From contig JALGPY010000005.1 in the NCBI GenBank assembly GCA_023055425.1, forward strand, positions 9,573,501 to 9,637,500: a DNA stretch of 64,000 nucleotides. Direction: 5' to 3'. The DNA comes from Linanthus parryae (taxonomy: Eukaryota; Streptophyta; Magnoliopsida; Ericales; Polemoniaceae). Shown here piece after piece: positions 1 to 10,250 of this stretch. How positions within the stretch are numbered: position 1 is the stretch's first letter; each line of letters opens with the position of its first letter. The notes beneath the pieces are model-generated. The model made no database searches, was not told where the DNA came from, and saw only the letters and a program-made list of their open reading frames with translations. A program made the position numbers and the translations under genes.

Positions 1-404
1 TTATTTGCTTTATAGTTTTCACAATCAAACAGATCATTTAATATTTTTTACTCCACTTTTGCACAAACTCGGATGAAAAACTTGCCTAACTTCTATGAAT
101 AACTACCCTAAGTTTGGCCGTTTTCCCACACACGCAGCTCAATTGCTGGAGCTTTCTCCAAGTCATGGTTAGTTGGGTTGGTGGAGTTGGTGTTCAATCT
201 AAATTTTAAAAAGGTAGTTTTGGACTGAAAACACTAATTTGGAAACAACGGTCTAGGTCTCCCGAATATTTTTATCTGGCCTTTTCAAAAGCCTTTTTGG
301 GCTGAGCAGTTTCTTCATATGGATGTAGTGGGTCTTCCAAGGCCCAATTTATGATACTTTTATAGAAATTTTTTTCGCTCACAAAAAAATAAAGGTTTCT
401 TCCC

Positions 405-524
405 TATAAAAAAGGGCACATATATCGGCGGAATCATTCACTAAACCCCTTCGTTTTCGGCGCCGAGAGAGCAGCAGCTGCGGGGAAAGGTTGGATCGTT
501 TTCGAGATGGAGGACAACAACCCT
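405..524 (+). promoter_or_regulatory. Array copy 1: TATA box, leader and exon 1
   Basis: TATAAA begins at 405, 102 bp before the ATG at 507. The exon encodes MEDNNP and ends at a GTATGT donor. Downstream coding exons in the same phase exist only in gene A, so a transcript from here would have to splice over the rest of the array. Confidence 0.7.
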
Positions 525-987
525 GTATGTTTAATCTGTCTTCATTATTCTTTTAAGTGTTGTTTTAGCACATATAGGTCAGAGTTATTTGCTTTATAGT
601 TTTCACAATCAAACATATCCTTTAATATTTTTTACTCCACTTTTGCACAAACTCGGGTGAAAGACTTGCCTAATTTCTGTGAATAACTAGCCTAAGTTTG
701 GCCGTTTCCCCACACACGCAGCTCAGTTGCTGGAGCTTTCTCCAAGTGATGGTTAGTTGGGTTGGTGGAGTTGGTGTTCAAACTAAATTTTGAAAAGTGT
801 AGTTTTAAACTGAAAACACTAATTTGCAAACAACAGTCTGGGTCTCCCGAATATTTTTATCTGGCCTTTTCAAAAGCATTTTTTGGCTGAGCAGTTTCTT
901 CATATGGATGTAATGGGTCTCGCAGTGCCCAATTTATGATCCTTTTATTGAAAAGTTTTTCGCTCACAAAAATAAAGGTTTCTTCCC

Positions 988-1105
988 TATAAAAAGGGCA
1001 CATATATCGGCGGAATCATTCACTAAACCCCTTCGTTTTCGGCGCCGAGAGAGAGCAGCTGCGGGGAAAGGTTGGATCGTTTTCGAGATGGAGGACAACA
1101 ACCCT
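988..1105 (+). promoter_or_regulatory. Array copy 2: TATA box, leader and exon 1
   Basis: TATAAA begins at 988, 100 bp before the ATG at 1088. The exon is the same six codons with a GTAAGT donor, a stronger match to the plant consensus than the GTATGT of the other copies. The intron of this copy is interrupted at 1138 by a Mutator-like element. Confidence 0.7.
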
Positions 1106-1752
1106 GTAAGTTTAATCTGTCTTTATCATTCTTTTAAGGGTAAAAGACAATTTGCACCCTCCTTAGATGGGTTATATACAAAAACAACCTCATTGTTTGG
1201 GGATATACAAAAACCACCCCTGTAAGTGGATGGACGTTGGACAAATACCACCCTTCAGTTAGTTTTAGTCAATAAGGGGTGTAAAATGATTTTTTATGAC
1301 TATTTTGCCCCTCTGTATTTTTTGGTTCATTTTGTTTATGTTCTTGTGTTCTTGGTGTTCATGAAAAACACCACCACCACCAATTCTCTACAACCACCAA
1401 ATACCATTCACAACCACCAAATACCATTCACAACCAGACCCTGCACCATCTCAAACCCAATCAATTCAGACTAACAAATCAAAACCACCATAATATACTG
1501 TTACTATCCACCACTGCTCCATCAACCAATTTGATCTACTTCCCTATCCCTCTCCCTCCCACCAAATTACAAGATGAAGAAGAAAAAGGAGGAAGAAAAG
1601 AACAAACTCAGAAAAGACCTAATGGAACCACTGCCTTCCTTCACAACCACTGCTACAACCTCCTAAATTACCTAAACCCAATACAATACAAGCAACTTCG
1701 ATTTCAGGAACCATTCGTCATCCGGGGCAATTTCACTTGCGGATTCTCCAAA

Positions 1753-1850
1753 TTGGTCAGCATCAATGAGCACGCCATGGATAGTGGAGAGTGTGTTTGA
1801 CAACTTCTCCATCTCTTCGGTTACTACAAAATGGAGTGCGACGTTCTGGA
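1753..1850 (-). pseudogene. Captured fragment of an NLR resistance-gene coiled-coil (Rx_N) domain
   Basis: Within a minus-strand reading frame running from 1911 to 1672, residues 25-53 read as the amphipathic helix of the Rx N-terminal domain of plant CNL proteins. The diagnostic part is EKLSNTLSTIHGVLIDAD, close to the family pattern ELxxLxxTLSTIxAVLxDAE. The rest of the frame is not recognisable, and no P-loop or LRR follows, so this is only a captured piece. The match is from memory of the family pattern. Confidence 0.6.
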
Positions 1851-2056
1851 TCGAGATCTTCAGATTTGCAAGTAGTACAACGGATAGATCTGGATTTGCC
1901 ATAGGAAGCAATTTTGGAGGAGGAAAAGATCAGACTTGCTCTGGTCTGATGCTCATCACTTTTCGAAAATCGAACCAAATCTACAGACCCCAACAATAAT
2001 CAGTAGAAGTAGAAGAAGTATCAGATCAAAACGAGCCGTCGAACTGGAGGAGGCTA

Positions 2057-2102
2057 CGGCACATCACCATCTTCTCTCCGGACGGACGCCTCTTCCAAGT
2101 CG
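2057..2102 (+). pseudogene. Captured exon-1 end of 20S proteasome subunit alpha-6
   Basis: The frame reads RHITIFSPDGRLFQV and is followed directly by a gtaag splice donor at 2103. RHITIFSPEGRLFQVEYA is the conserved N-terminal segment of proteasome subunit alpha type-6 (PAA in plants), an alpha-ring subunit of the 20S core. The normal upstream residues and downstream exons are absent. The donor position, after the first base of the next codon, fits the expected Glu-Tyr continuation in the parent gene. Confidence 0.8.
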
Positions 2103-3135
2103 GTAAGATCCCTCCGCCCACACACCAACCCACCTTTGGTTCTGTTCTCATTGTGGTCTGTTGGGTGAAGCCAGATCTTGAAGAAGCTATCACTGTCGTC
2201 GGATTTTCGGTTTTGGTCTCAGATCGGTGGGATTGGCTCTGTTCTCCGATGAACTCCTCCGATGTAGGGAGTTTTGGGTTTTCATCAATTATGGCGTCTG
2301 GTCGAATTGGCGGAGGAATTGGAGATGAGGCAGGTTTGTTTTGGGAGACGATTGGCGGAGGAATTGGAGTGGAGTTGGTGGCGATGGAAGGAGCAGAGAG
2401 AGGGACAAAGATGGATGTGGATGGAGGTGGTCGTGGGTGAGCAGTTGAGAGGAGGAGGCAGTTGGAGAGGTGAAGGAGGAGAGAAAAGGGAAGAAAAACT
2501 AGGTTACAGATGGGAGAAGGAGAAGAAGTGCTTTTATAGTGGTGTAATTTGTTTGGATCTCGAGGGTAATTTTGTCTTTTCAAGCCATCCGTTAGGTCCG
2601 TCAGTTAGCAGGGGTGGTTTTTGTATATCCCCAAACAATGAGGTTGTTTTTGTATATAACCCATCTAAGAAGGGTGCAAATTGTCTTTTACCCTTCTTTT
2701 AATTGTTGTTTTAGCACATATATGTCACAGTTATTTACTTTATAGTTTTCACAATCAAACGAATCCTTTAATATTTTTTACTCCATTTTTGCACAAACTC
2801 GGGTGAAAAACTTCCCTAATTTCTGTGAATAATTAGCCTAAGTTTGGCCGTTTCCCCACACACGCAACTCATTTGCTGGAACTTTCTCCAAGTGATGGTT
2901 AGTTGGGTTGGTGGAGTTGGTGTTCAAACTAAATTTTGAAATGTGTAGTTTTGGACTGAAAACACTAATTTGAAAACAACGGTATGGGTCTCCCGAATAT
3001 TTTTATCTGGCCTTTTCAAAAGCCTTTTTGAGCTGAGGAGTTTCTTCATATGGATGTAATGGGTCTTCCAAGGCCCAATTTATGATCTTTTTATAAAAAG
3101 TTTTTTCGCTCACAAAAAAATAAAGGTTTCTTCCC

Positions 3136-3254
3136 TATAAAAAAGGGCACATATATCGGCGGAATCATTCACAAAACCCCTTCGTTTTCGGCGTCAAGAG
3201 AGAGCAGCTGCGGGGAAATGTTGGATCGTTTTCGAGATGGAGGACAACAATCCT
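3136..3254 (+). promoter_or_regulatory. Array copy 3: TATA box, leader and exon 1
   Basis: TATAAA begins at 3136, 101 bp before the ATG at 3237. The leader reads ggcgtcaagagag instead of ggcgccgagagag, a variant shared with copy 5 only. That suggests copies were duplicated in blocks of two. Confidence 0.7.
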
Positions 3255-3709
3255 GTATGTTTAATCTGTCTTCATCATTATTTTAAGTGTTGTTTTAGCA
3301 CATATAGGTCACCGTTATTTGCTTTATAATTTTCACAATCAAACAGATCCTCTAATATTTTTTACTCCACTTTTGCACAAACTGGGGTGAAAAACTTGCC
3401 TAATTTCTGTGAATAACTCGCCTAAGTTTGACCGTTTCCCCACACACGCAGCTCAGTTGCTGGGGCTTTCTCCAAGTGATGGTTAGTTGGATTGGTGTTC
3501 AAACTAAATTTTAAAAAGGTAGTTTTGGACTAAAAACACTAATTTGGAAACAACGGTCTGGGTCTCCCGAATATTTTTATCTGGCCTTTTCAAAAGCCTT
3601 CTTGGGCTGAGCAGTTTCTTCATATGTATGTAGTGGGTCTTTCAAGACCCATTTTATGATCCTTTTATTGAAAGTTTTTTCGCTCACAACAAAATAAAGG
3701 TTTCTTCCC

Positions 3710-3828
3710 TATAAAAAAGGTTACATATATCAGCGGAATCATTCACTAAACCACATCGTTTTCGGCGCCGAGAGAGAGCAGCTGCGGGGAAAGGTTGGAT
3801 TGTTTTCGAGATGGAGGACAACAACCCT
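3710..3828 (+). promoter_or_regulatory. Array copy 4: TATA box, leader and exon 1
   Basis: TATAAA begins at 3710, 101 bp before the ATG at 3811. The six-codon exon and GTATGT donor are intact. Confidence 0.7.
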
Positions 3829-4294
3829 GTATGTTTAATCTGTCTTTATCATTCTTTTAATTATTGTTTTAGCACATATAGGTCACAGTTATTTACTTTA
3901 TAGTTTTCACAATCAAACAGATCCTTTAATATTTTTTACTCCACTTTTGCACAAACTCGGGTGAAAAACTTGCCTAATGTCTGTGAATAGCTAGCCTAAG
4001 TTTGGCCGTTTCCCCACACACGCAGCTCAGTTGCTGGAGTTTTCTCCAAGTGATGGTTAGTTGGGTTGGTGGAGTTGGTGTTCGAACTAGATTTTGAAAT
4101 GAGTAGTTTTGGACTGAAAACACTAATTTGCAAACAACGGCATGGGTCTCCCGAATATTTTTATCCGGCCTTTTCAAAAGCCTTCTTGGGCTGAGCAGTT
4201 TCTTCATATGAATGTAATGGGTCTTTCAAGGCCCAAGTTATGATCTTTTTATTGAAAGTTTTTTCGCTCACAAAAAAAATAAAGGTTTCTTCCC

Positions 4295-4413
4295 TATAAA
4301 AAAGGGCACATATATCGGCGGAATCATTCACTAAACCCCTTCGTTTTCGGCGTCAAGAGAGAGCAGCTGCGGGGAAATGTTGGATCGTTTTCGAGATGGA
4401 GGACAACAACCCT
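4295..4413 (+). promoter_or_regulatory. Array copy 5: TATA box, leader and exon 1
   Basis: TATAAA begins at 4295, 101 bp before the ATG at 4396. The leader carries the same variant as copy 3. This is the copy nearest to gene A that still has its TATA box. Confidence 0.7.
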
Positions 4414-4699
4414 GTATGTTTAATCTGTCTTCATCATTATTTTAAGTGTTGTTTTAGCACATATAGGTCACCGTTATTTGCTTTATAGTTTTCACAATCA
4501 AACAGATCCTCTAAAATTTTTTACTCCACTTTTGCACAAACTCGGGTGAAAAACTTGCCTAATTTCAGTGAATAACTCGCCTAAGTTTGGTCGTTTCCCC
4601 ACACAGCTCAGTTGCTGGAGCTTTCTCCAAGTGATGGTTAGTTGGGTTGGTGGAGTTGGTGTTCAAACTAAATTTTAAAAAGTTTTTTTTTGGACTAAA

Positions 4700-4807
4700 A
4701 ACACTATATCGGCGGAATCATTCACTAAACCCCTTCGTTTTCGGCGCCGAGAGAGAGCAACTGCGGGGAAAAGTTGGATCGTTTTCGAGATGGAGGACAA
4801 CAACCCT
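4700..4807 (+). promoter_or_regulatory. Array copy 6: leader and exon 1, TATA deleted
   Basis: The ATG is at 4790. A deletion of about 190 bp joins the aaaacacta segment directly to tatcggcggaatcattcac, removing the TATA box and everything between. The leader and exon remain intact. Confidence 0.65.
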
Positions 4808-5214
4808 GTATGTTTAATCTGTCTTTATCATTCTTTTAATTGTTGTTTTAGCACATATAGGTCACAGTTATTTACTTTACAGTTTTCACAATCAAACAGA
4901 TCCTTTAATATTTTTTACTCCACTTTTGCACAAACTCGGGTGAAAAACTTGCCTAATTTTTGTGAATAAGTAGCCTAAGATTGGCCGTTTCCCCACACAC
5001 GCAACTCATTTTGCTGGAGCTTTCTCCAAGTGATGGTTAGTTGGGTTGGTGGAGTTGGTGTTCAAACTAAATTTTGAAATGTGTAGTTTTGGACTGAAAA
5101 CACTAATTTACAAACAACGGTCTGGGTCTCCCGATTATTTTTATCTGGCCTTTTCAAAAGCCTTTTTGGGCTGAGCAGTTTCTTCATATGGATGTAATGG
5201 GTCTTCCTTCATAT

Positions 5215-5312
5215 AGGCAGAATCATTCACTAAACCCCTTCGTTTTCGGCGCCGAGAGAGAGCAGCTGCGGGGAAAGGTTGGATCGTTTTCGAGATGGAG
5301 GATAACAACCCT
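5215..5312 (+). promoter_or_regulatory. Array copy 7: leader and exon 1, TATA deleted
   Basis: The ATG is at 5295, and the exon differs by one synonymous base (GAT for GAC). The stretch from the gggtcttcc word to the leader is deleted, which removes the TATAAA element present in copies 1-5. Confidence 0.65.
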
Positions 5313-5817
5313 GTATGTTTAATATGTCTTTATCATTCTTTTAATTGTTGTTTTAGCACATATAAGTCACCGTTATTTACTTTATAGTTTTCACAATCAA
5401 ACAGATCCTTTAATATTTTTTACACAACTTTTGCACAAACTCGGGTAAAAAATTTGCCTAATTTATGTGAATAACTATCCTAAGTTTGGCCGTTTCCCCA
5501 CACACGCTTCTCGGTTGATGGAGCTTTGGACTGAAAACACTAATTTGCAAACAACGGTCTGGGTCTCCCGATTATTTTTATCTCGCCTTTTCAAAAGACT
5601 TCTTGGGCTGAACAGTTTTTTCATATGGATGTAATGGGTCTTCCAAGGCCCAATTTATGATCCAAGTTTGTTCTCTCACAAAAAAAAAAAAAAAAAAGTT
5701 TCTTCCCTAAAAAAAAAAGGTTCCAATTAAATAGAGCAAAGGGCATATCGGCTGTATCATTCACCAAGCCCTTCGTTTCGGCGCCGAGAGAGAGAGAGAG
5801 AGCAGCTGCGGTGCGAG

Positions 5818-7069
5818 ATGGCGGACAACAACAACCCTGTATGTTTGTTTAATCTGTCTTTCGATGTTGCAATGCGATTAATTTTGCCTCACTCCTATAG
5901 ATTTTCGTTCCCCTCTTCAATGGGGGTGAAAAGGGGCAACGTGTTCTTTCGACTAAATTTACTCTTGCCACGAACTTTACTTTATCATTCTTTTAATTGT
6001 TGTTTTAGCGCATATAGGTCACAGTTACTATTTTTCTACTTCATAGTTTTCACAATCAAACAGATCCTATTATGTTTTTACTCCACTCTAGCCCAAGTTT
6101 GGCCAGAGGACATGTTTAGGGCTTCCGGCCTTCCAATGGATTTGATCTAACAAGAATTTTCGTGATCAATATGTATGGATTTTAGTTGAAATTGCGCTGT
6201 CTTTTCTTTTATCAGGAGGAACCTCCTGCAAAGAAGAGGCAACTGTACCTACATATCGAAGAAGGCAGATACAATGCAGATCACACGGACATAAAGCCGG
6301 TATGAACTTGTTATATTCTGAATCAAATTAGCTTTGATTATACAATTGGATAAAATTAATTTGGATGTTCACAGTGTTCTCCTGGTACCAAGACTCCACC
6401 TACTAGTGAAGAGGAAAAAGATGAAAAGGAAATCAAAAGTCCAATCCTGCCGCAGCGCGCCGCACTTGAAAGACAGGTGAATTGCCTCCCTAGTAGCAAT
6501 ACTAACTCCCTAACACGCCTCTTAGCAAATGCTCTTCTGTTTAACTAATGTGGGTGAAAATTCAAGGTTAAAGAGAATTTTAAAGTTTTACGACGAAATA
6601 TTGTTGGTTTTTAGTTGAAAGTATCTCATGATAATAATTTTTGTGATTGAATTGTTGTGATTTTAGTTGAAAGTGTCTCATGACACTGCATTGTATTTTT
6701 CTTCCAGGATCCTCTCGCAAACAAGAGGCGGCTACGGTACATTCCAGAAAGGTTCACTCCGGTGACGTGGGTGAACGAAAGAGGCAGATACATTACACCA
6801 TGTTCTATAGATCACACGCAAGTAAAGCCGGTATGAGCTTGTTACATTATGAAACAAATTACATTTGATTTTACAATTTGGGTAAAAACAAATTTGCTTG
6901 TTCACAGCGTTCGCCCATTATCCCTACTCCTCCTACGAGTGATGACGACGAGGATGAAACGGAAGTTGATCATCCAACCCCGTTGCAGCAAGTCCCACCT
7001 GAAAGACAGGTGATTATGACTCTTGATTTTGGTACAACTAGTGTAGACCCGTTTCCGTTGGGACTATAA
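5818..7069 (+). CDS. Gene A: five-exon protein with two GRY/SP modules, family not recognised
   Basis: The exons I infer are 5818-5838, 6216-6299, 6375-6476, 6708-6830 and 6908 onward. All introns begin GT, end AG and are phase 0. If the last donor at 7010 is not used, the frame runs to a stop at 7067-7069 and gives about 163 residues. Exons 2 and 4 are homologous (KKRQLYLHIEEGRY, then KRRLRYIPERF...GRYITP, ending IKP or VKP). Exons 3 and 5 are homologous (SPGTKTPPTSEEE, then RSPIIPTPPTSDDDEDE, both ending ERQ). The gene is thus an internal duplication of a two-exon module, a basic GRY segment followed by an acidic Pro/Ser segment. There is no signal peptide or membrane segment; KKR/KRR clusters hint at a nuclear location (inference). 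Gene B at 18.4 kb is a paralogue. The function is unknown. The 3' end may be truncated, because gene B continues with further exons and none are seen here. Confidence 0.6.
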
Positions 7070-7411
7070 CACTCATTCATTATTTTCAATTTGCTTCCGT
7101 TAGATACCTTTTTAATTGGGTATAACCAATACTAAGCACGAAAATAGAAAAAAAAAACTCTTAGCTAAATAATGATAATAATAGTTATAGTAACAATAAG
7201 TCAATGATATTTCACAATAAAATTAAATTAGTGCAAAAGTATGAATACGGTGAATTTAATAGGCAAAGTGAGAAAATAGTTGTTTAAGTGCGTACATTTG
7301 ACATGTGGTTGATACGGTAGAGAAATAGTAGGTGATACTTTCTTTGACCGATGGGGCCACCAATGATTGCATTTAATGGTGAGAGGAAAAGTTAAGAACA
7401 TATAGTTAATA
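7070..7411. other. AT-rich stretch after gene A
   Basis: This holds no recognisable gene. An A-rich tract lies at 7149-7160. If gene A has a polyadenylated 3' end, it should lie here. Confidence 0.5.
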
Positions 7412-7419
7412 GTTGAAAC

Positions 7420-7945
7420 CGTAGATTTAAAAACCGGACCGGCCGATTCGACCGGTGACCGGTTCGGTTCATAATCGTACCGGATATGCAAGAACCGGTT
7501 CAAAACCAGCCTGTTTTGCTGTCCAACCGGTAACCGGCCAATTTTCAATAAATTGGAAAAATTGTTGCCAGAAGTGGGAATCGAACCCCAGACCACTCTC
7601 CCAGGCAGACAACTTAACCACTAGGCGAAGAGCCCATTTGTTAATGTGAATCAACAGTTTTATATATATTGTAAACCTAAAAATATATTTGTTGTTGACC
7701 ATAATTTACTTATTTTTGTGTGTTTGTTTATTTTTTTAAACATAACTATTACTATAAAAATTTATAACGCTAAAGAAGCTTCAAATTAAAACATTCAAGT
7801 ATTGGTTATTTTCAGTTTTCACTATGTTAACTATTTTTTATATAAAAAATATAGATATATTATTAAATAAATGTGCGATTAAACCGGTCCGACCATGAAC
7901 CGGTGCCTCACCGGTTCGATGGCCGGTAAGGTGTTTAAAACTTTG
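7420..7945. mobile_element. Non-autonomous hAT-like element with accggtt-rich ends
   Basis: The element is 526 bp. The exact 8-bp duplication gttgaaac lies at 7412-7419 and 7946-7953. The ends are inverted repeats around tttaaaa, ccggcc and ccggttc, and the subterminal 60 bp on each side are crowded with ccggt/accgg words. No transposase is present. The interior contains a tRNA-like block, listed separately. Confidence 0.75.
7568..7635 (-). repeat. tRNA-like (SINE-head) sequence with A and B boxes
   Basis: Read on the minus strand, it has an A-box-like tagtggttaagttg (7610-7623) and a perfect B box ggttcgattcc (7577-7587). The 68-bp block begins gggctcttcgcc. The arms do not pair well enough for a functional tRNA and no anticodon loop is clear. 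This is either a tRNA-derived SINE head or a captured tRNA pseudogene inside the surrounding hAT element. Confidence 0.55.
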
Positions 7946-7953
7946 GTTGAAAC

Positions 7954-8773
7954 GGTGCAAAATTGGACAACAACACAGTAATGAATAGTAGAACACCTAG
8001 CTCTCTTAGTATAGATTGAGGGCATCCTGTTTGACTAATCTTACCAAATCTACCTACTCTGAATATCTTACCAGCATTTGATTTGTGTACAATATCTCGC
8101 CATATTAGTCGAATTGGCGTTGAGCTCTAACCCTTAACCCGGTAAGAATTTCAATTAGCTCGTTCTGGCACGTAGTTGTACAAGGCATTGCTACACTGTC
8201 ATATCAAAATGTAAGGCATACCGATGCAAGCACTTAACCCCTTTCCCCATTTTCCAAAACTGTCACGAGCTACACCACAAATGGCAAGAGCTTCTAGCTT
8301 CTTCAAATTTGTCCAGTGAATGACAGTGCCAGAAAATCGAACCTGCCGGAGCTAAATTGAACGCTACCAAAGTTATAAAATAAAGTTGTTATATATCACG
8401 GATTATTTAAGGGTATAACTAGAATTTATGATTCCATCTGAGGCATTTATGTATTTATTTTGAGCGTCTTAATCTAGAATAAAGACAATTAGAAGGGTGC
8501 TAGTGGACTTTCCAAAAAGGTAGGGATGGCTATTGACGCCCATTGCTCTAATGTCCCTCGGCCCCTGGTAGCCCCCAGCCTTTTCTTACACAACCCAACC
8601 GTATCAACTCTTGTTTTTTTCTGATCATTCGGAAAATAAACCAAGCAACAGTACAGTTCAGAGTTCAAGCATTACAACTGAACCGAAATAAAACAAAAAA
8701 AAGAAGGAATGAACAATCATCCAATCTTCTTCTGAGCATCAGTCATATCCTCCACCAATGTTTTCTTGATGTC
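7954..8773. other. Unassigned intergenic DNA
   Basis: I see no coding region, RNA gene or clear terminal repeats. The right part, from about 8610, may be the 3' untranslated part of the LINE relic that follows, because that element runs on the minus strand and would end here. Confidence 0.4.
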
Positions 8774-10250
8774 CTAGGGGGGGTTATAGATAAGCAGGTT
8801 GTGGGGTGGAAAGATTCCCATTCTTGCAAGGATGTGAGCACACTTGTTCATCTCCCTGGGGACATGCTTAATGGCGCTAGAGAAGAGGATCAGCAGATTC
8901 TTAACATCCCGAATCAGAGAGTATCTGCTGGTCTGATAGGGAGCATCAACAATAAGCAGTTTTACAGCATCCGGGGAATCAATTTCCACCTCCATCTTTG
9001 AATAGCTGCTGGAATAGGCAATATTCATACCTTTATAGAATGCAAAAATCTCAGCCGGTGTAACCATTGTATCCGCTGAATTTCCACCGAGGCTAAGAAT
9101 ATGTGTTCCACTGCCATCTCTTAGAATCCCTCCAATTCCAGTTCTTCAGTGCCAGGGTATATGCTTGCATCAATATTGTGTTTCAGCTGGCCTGGAGAAG
9201 GAAAAATCCAACTAGCAGTATTCTTGTTTACAACTGAGCTTTCATTGTTACTAGCAAAAGCCTGATGAAACTCAGTTGCACATTTCAAGGTTTAATAAAT
9301 ACTAGTTTCTGCACTTGTGGCGAGTTTTTGTTTTCTTTGTTTCCATATGAACCACAGAATCACAATTAAAACCTCACCCCAAACAAGGCTTTGAAAAGAG
9401 GAAAAGCAGACGGAGGGAGTACATTCCACTCTCCTTCCCCCACTTTTGTTTGAATCATATCAAGATAACCTGTCAATGCACATCACAAAGAGGTAGGGAG
9501 AGAGAGGGTCTCCTTGCCTAAGACCCCTCATGGGTTTAAAACTCTAAAGTCTTTCTCCATTCCAAAATAATAGAGAGCTCAGGGGTAGTGATACAGTGCA
9601 TAATGAGAGTGATTATGTTATTATCAAGACTATAGCACATGAGAGTATCATGCAAAAAGGACTAAGAGATTTTATCGTAGGCTTTTTCCTGTCCAGTTTT
9701 AAAAATAATATCACCCTTCCCCCCTTTTCTGTTTTTGGCCCGAATGGAGAACTTCCTGACCAATAATAACTTTACCCGTAGTAGTTCTACGTGAAATAAA
9801 GCTACTTTTCATAGGACTGATGATGTTGTCCAGAAAGGGTCCAAGTCTTTCCACAATGATTTTGGTGATGACCTCATAAAGGACATTACCCAATAGGCCT
9901 AAAACGAGTTAACATAGTGGGGCTATCTACTTTAGAGGTAAGGGCAATCAAGGTCTTATTTGTGCAGGTGCGAATTCTACAATTAAAGAAACAATCCTTT
10001 ACAAACAAAGTGATGTCTTTACCAATGATGTGCCATTTTCTTGTAAAAAGACAGCTTAATACCCATCACTTTCCCGGACTTCGAAAGGTGTCATGGTTTT
10101 AAGGCCATTGTGCACTTCATTCATGGTAATCTCCCTAGTCATCCTAGCATTATCATCAGGGTCAAAGGAACCAAACACTCTCTTGTCACAAGCATAAACC
10201 CTTGTTATGAAACTGTCTGGAGTGGAGAATATGAGTGGAAACAAAACAAT
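8774..10250 (-). pseudogene. Degenerate L1-type LINE, reverse transcriptase to RNase H
   Basis: Read from 10250 downwards, the pieces appear in the order of a plant LINE ORF2. First is the segment before the RT core (EITMNEVHNGLKTM, about 10100). Next come FLDNIISPMKSSFISRR (about 9800), KAYDKIS (about 9690) and RGLRQGDPLS (about 9530). Last is the RNase H tail (KHVPREMNKCAHILARMG, about 8830). Frameshifts and stops separate the pieces, and spacing between motifs is shorter than in the intact LINE at 44.8-51.1 kb, so it is also internally deleted. No endonuclease domain is seen. Confidence 0.85.

Larger units (their letters stand above)
1138..2693. mobile_element. Pack-MULE: Mutator-like element carrying host gene fragments
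   Basis: The element is 1556 bp and starts gggtaaaagacaatttgcac. Its right end is the inverted counterpart, giving terminal inverted repeats of about 85 bp. The exact 9-bp target duplication ttcttttaa lies at 1129-1137 and 2694-2702. Long TIRs with a 9-bp duplication are the hallmark of the Mutator superfamily. No transposase is present, so it is non-autonomous. The interior carries pieces of two unrelated host genes (listed separately), which makes it a Pack-MULE. It sits in the intron part of array copy 2. Confidence 0.9.
1..5817 (+). repeat. Tandem array of promoter plus first-exon units upstream of gene A
   Basis: Seven recognisable units of about 580 bp each carry, in order, part of an intron, a conserved stretch with the word gtttggccgtttccccacac, a TATA region, a leader containing cggcgccgagagag and cagctgcgggg, and a six-codon first exon followed by a gtatgt or gtaagt donor. 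The exon ATGs lie at 507, 1088, 3237, 3811, 4396, 4790 and 5295; the eighth, diverged copy is exon 1 of gene A at 5818. ATG-to-ATG spacing is 574-585 bp for intact units (the 2149-bp gap from 1088 to 3237 contains a 1556-bp transposon plus its duplication) and 394-523 bp for units with internal deletions. The window opens inside a unit, so the array continues to the left. Unequal crossing-over is the simplest origin. Confidence 0.92.

Noticed and set aside
2026..2583. A 185-codon Pro/Ser-rich minus-strand frame in the Pack-MULE
   Set aside because: No recognisable domain. It overlaps the plus-strand proteasome fragment and ends in the TIR region, so it is more likely a chance frame.
1..5817. 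A satellite, or CRISPR-like array
   Set aside because: Units are about 580 bp, contain promoter and exon features, and have no spacer/repeat alternation. This is a local gene-fragment amplification in a plant genome.
7568..7635. A functional tRNA gene on the minus strand
   Set aside because: A and B boxes are present, but the acceptor and anticodon arms do not pair convincingly and it lies inside a transposon. Called tRNA-like instead.
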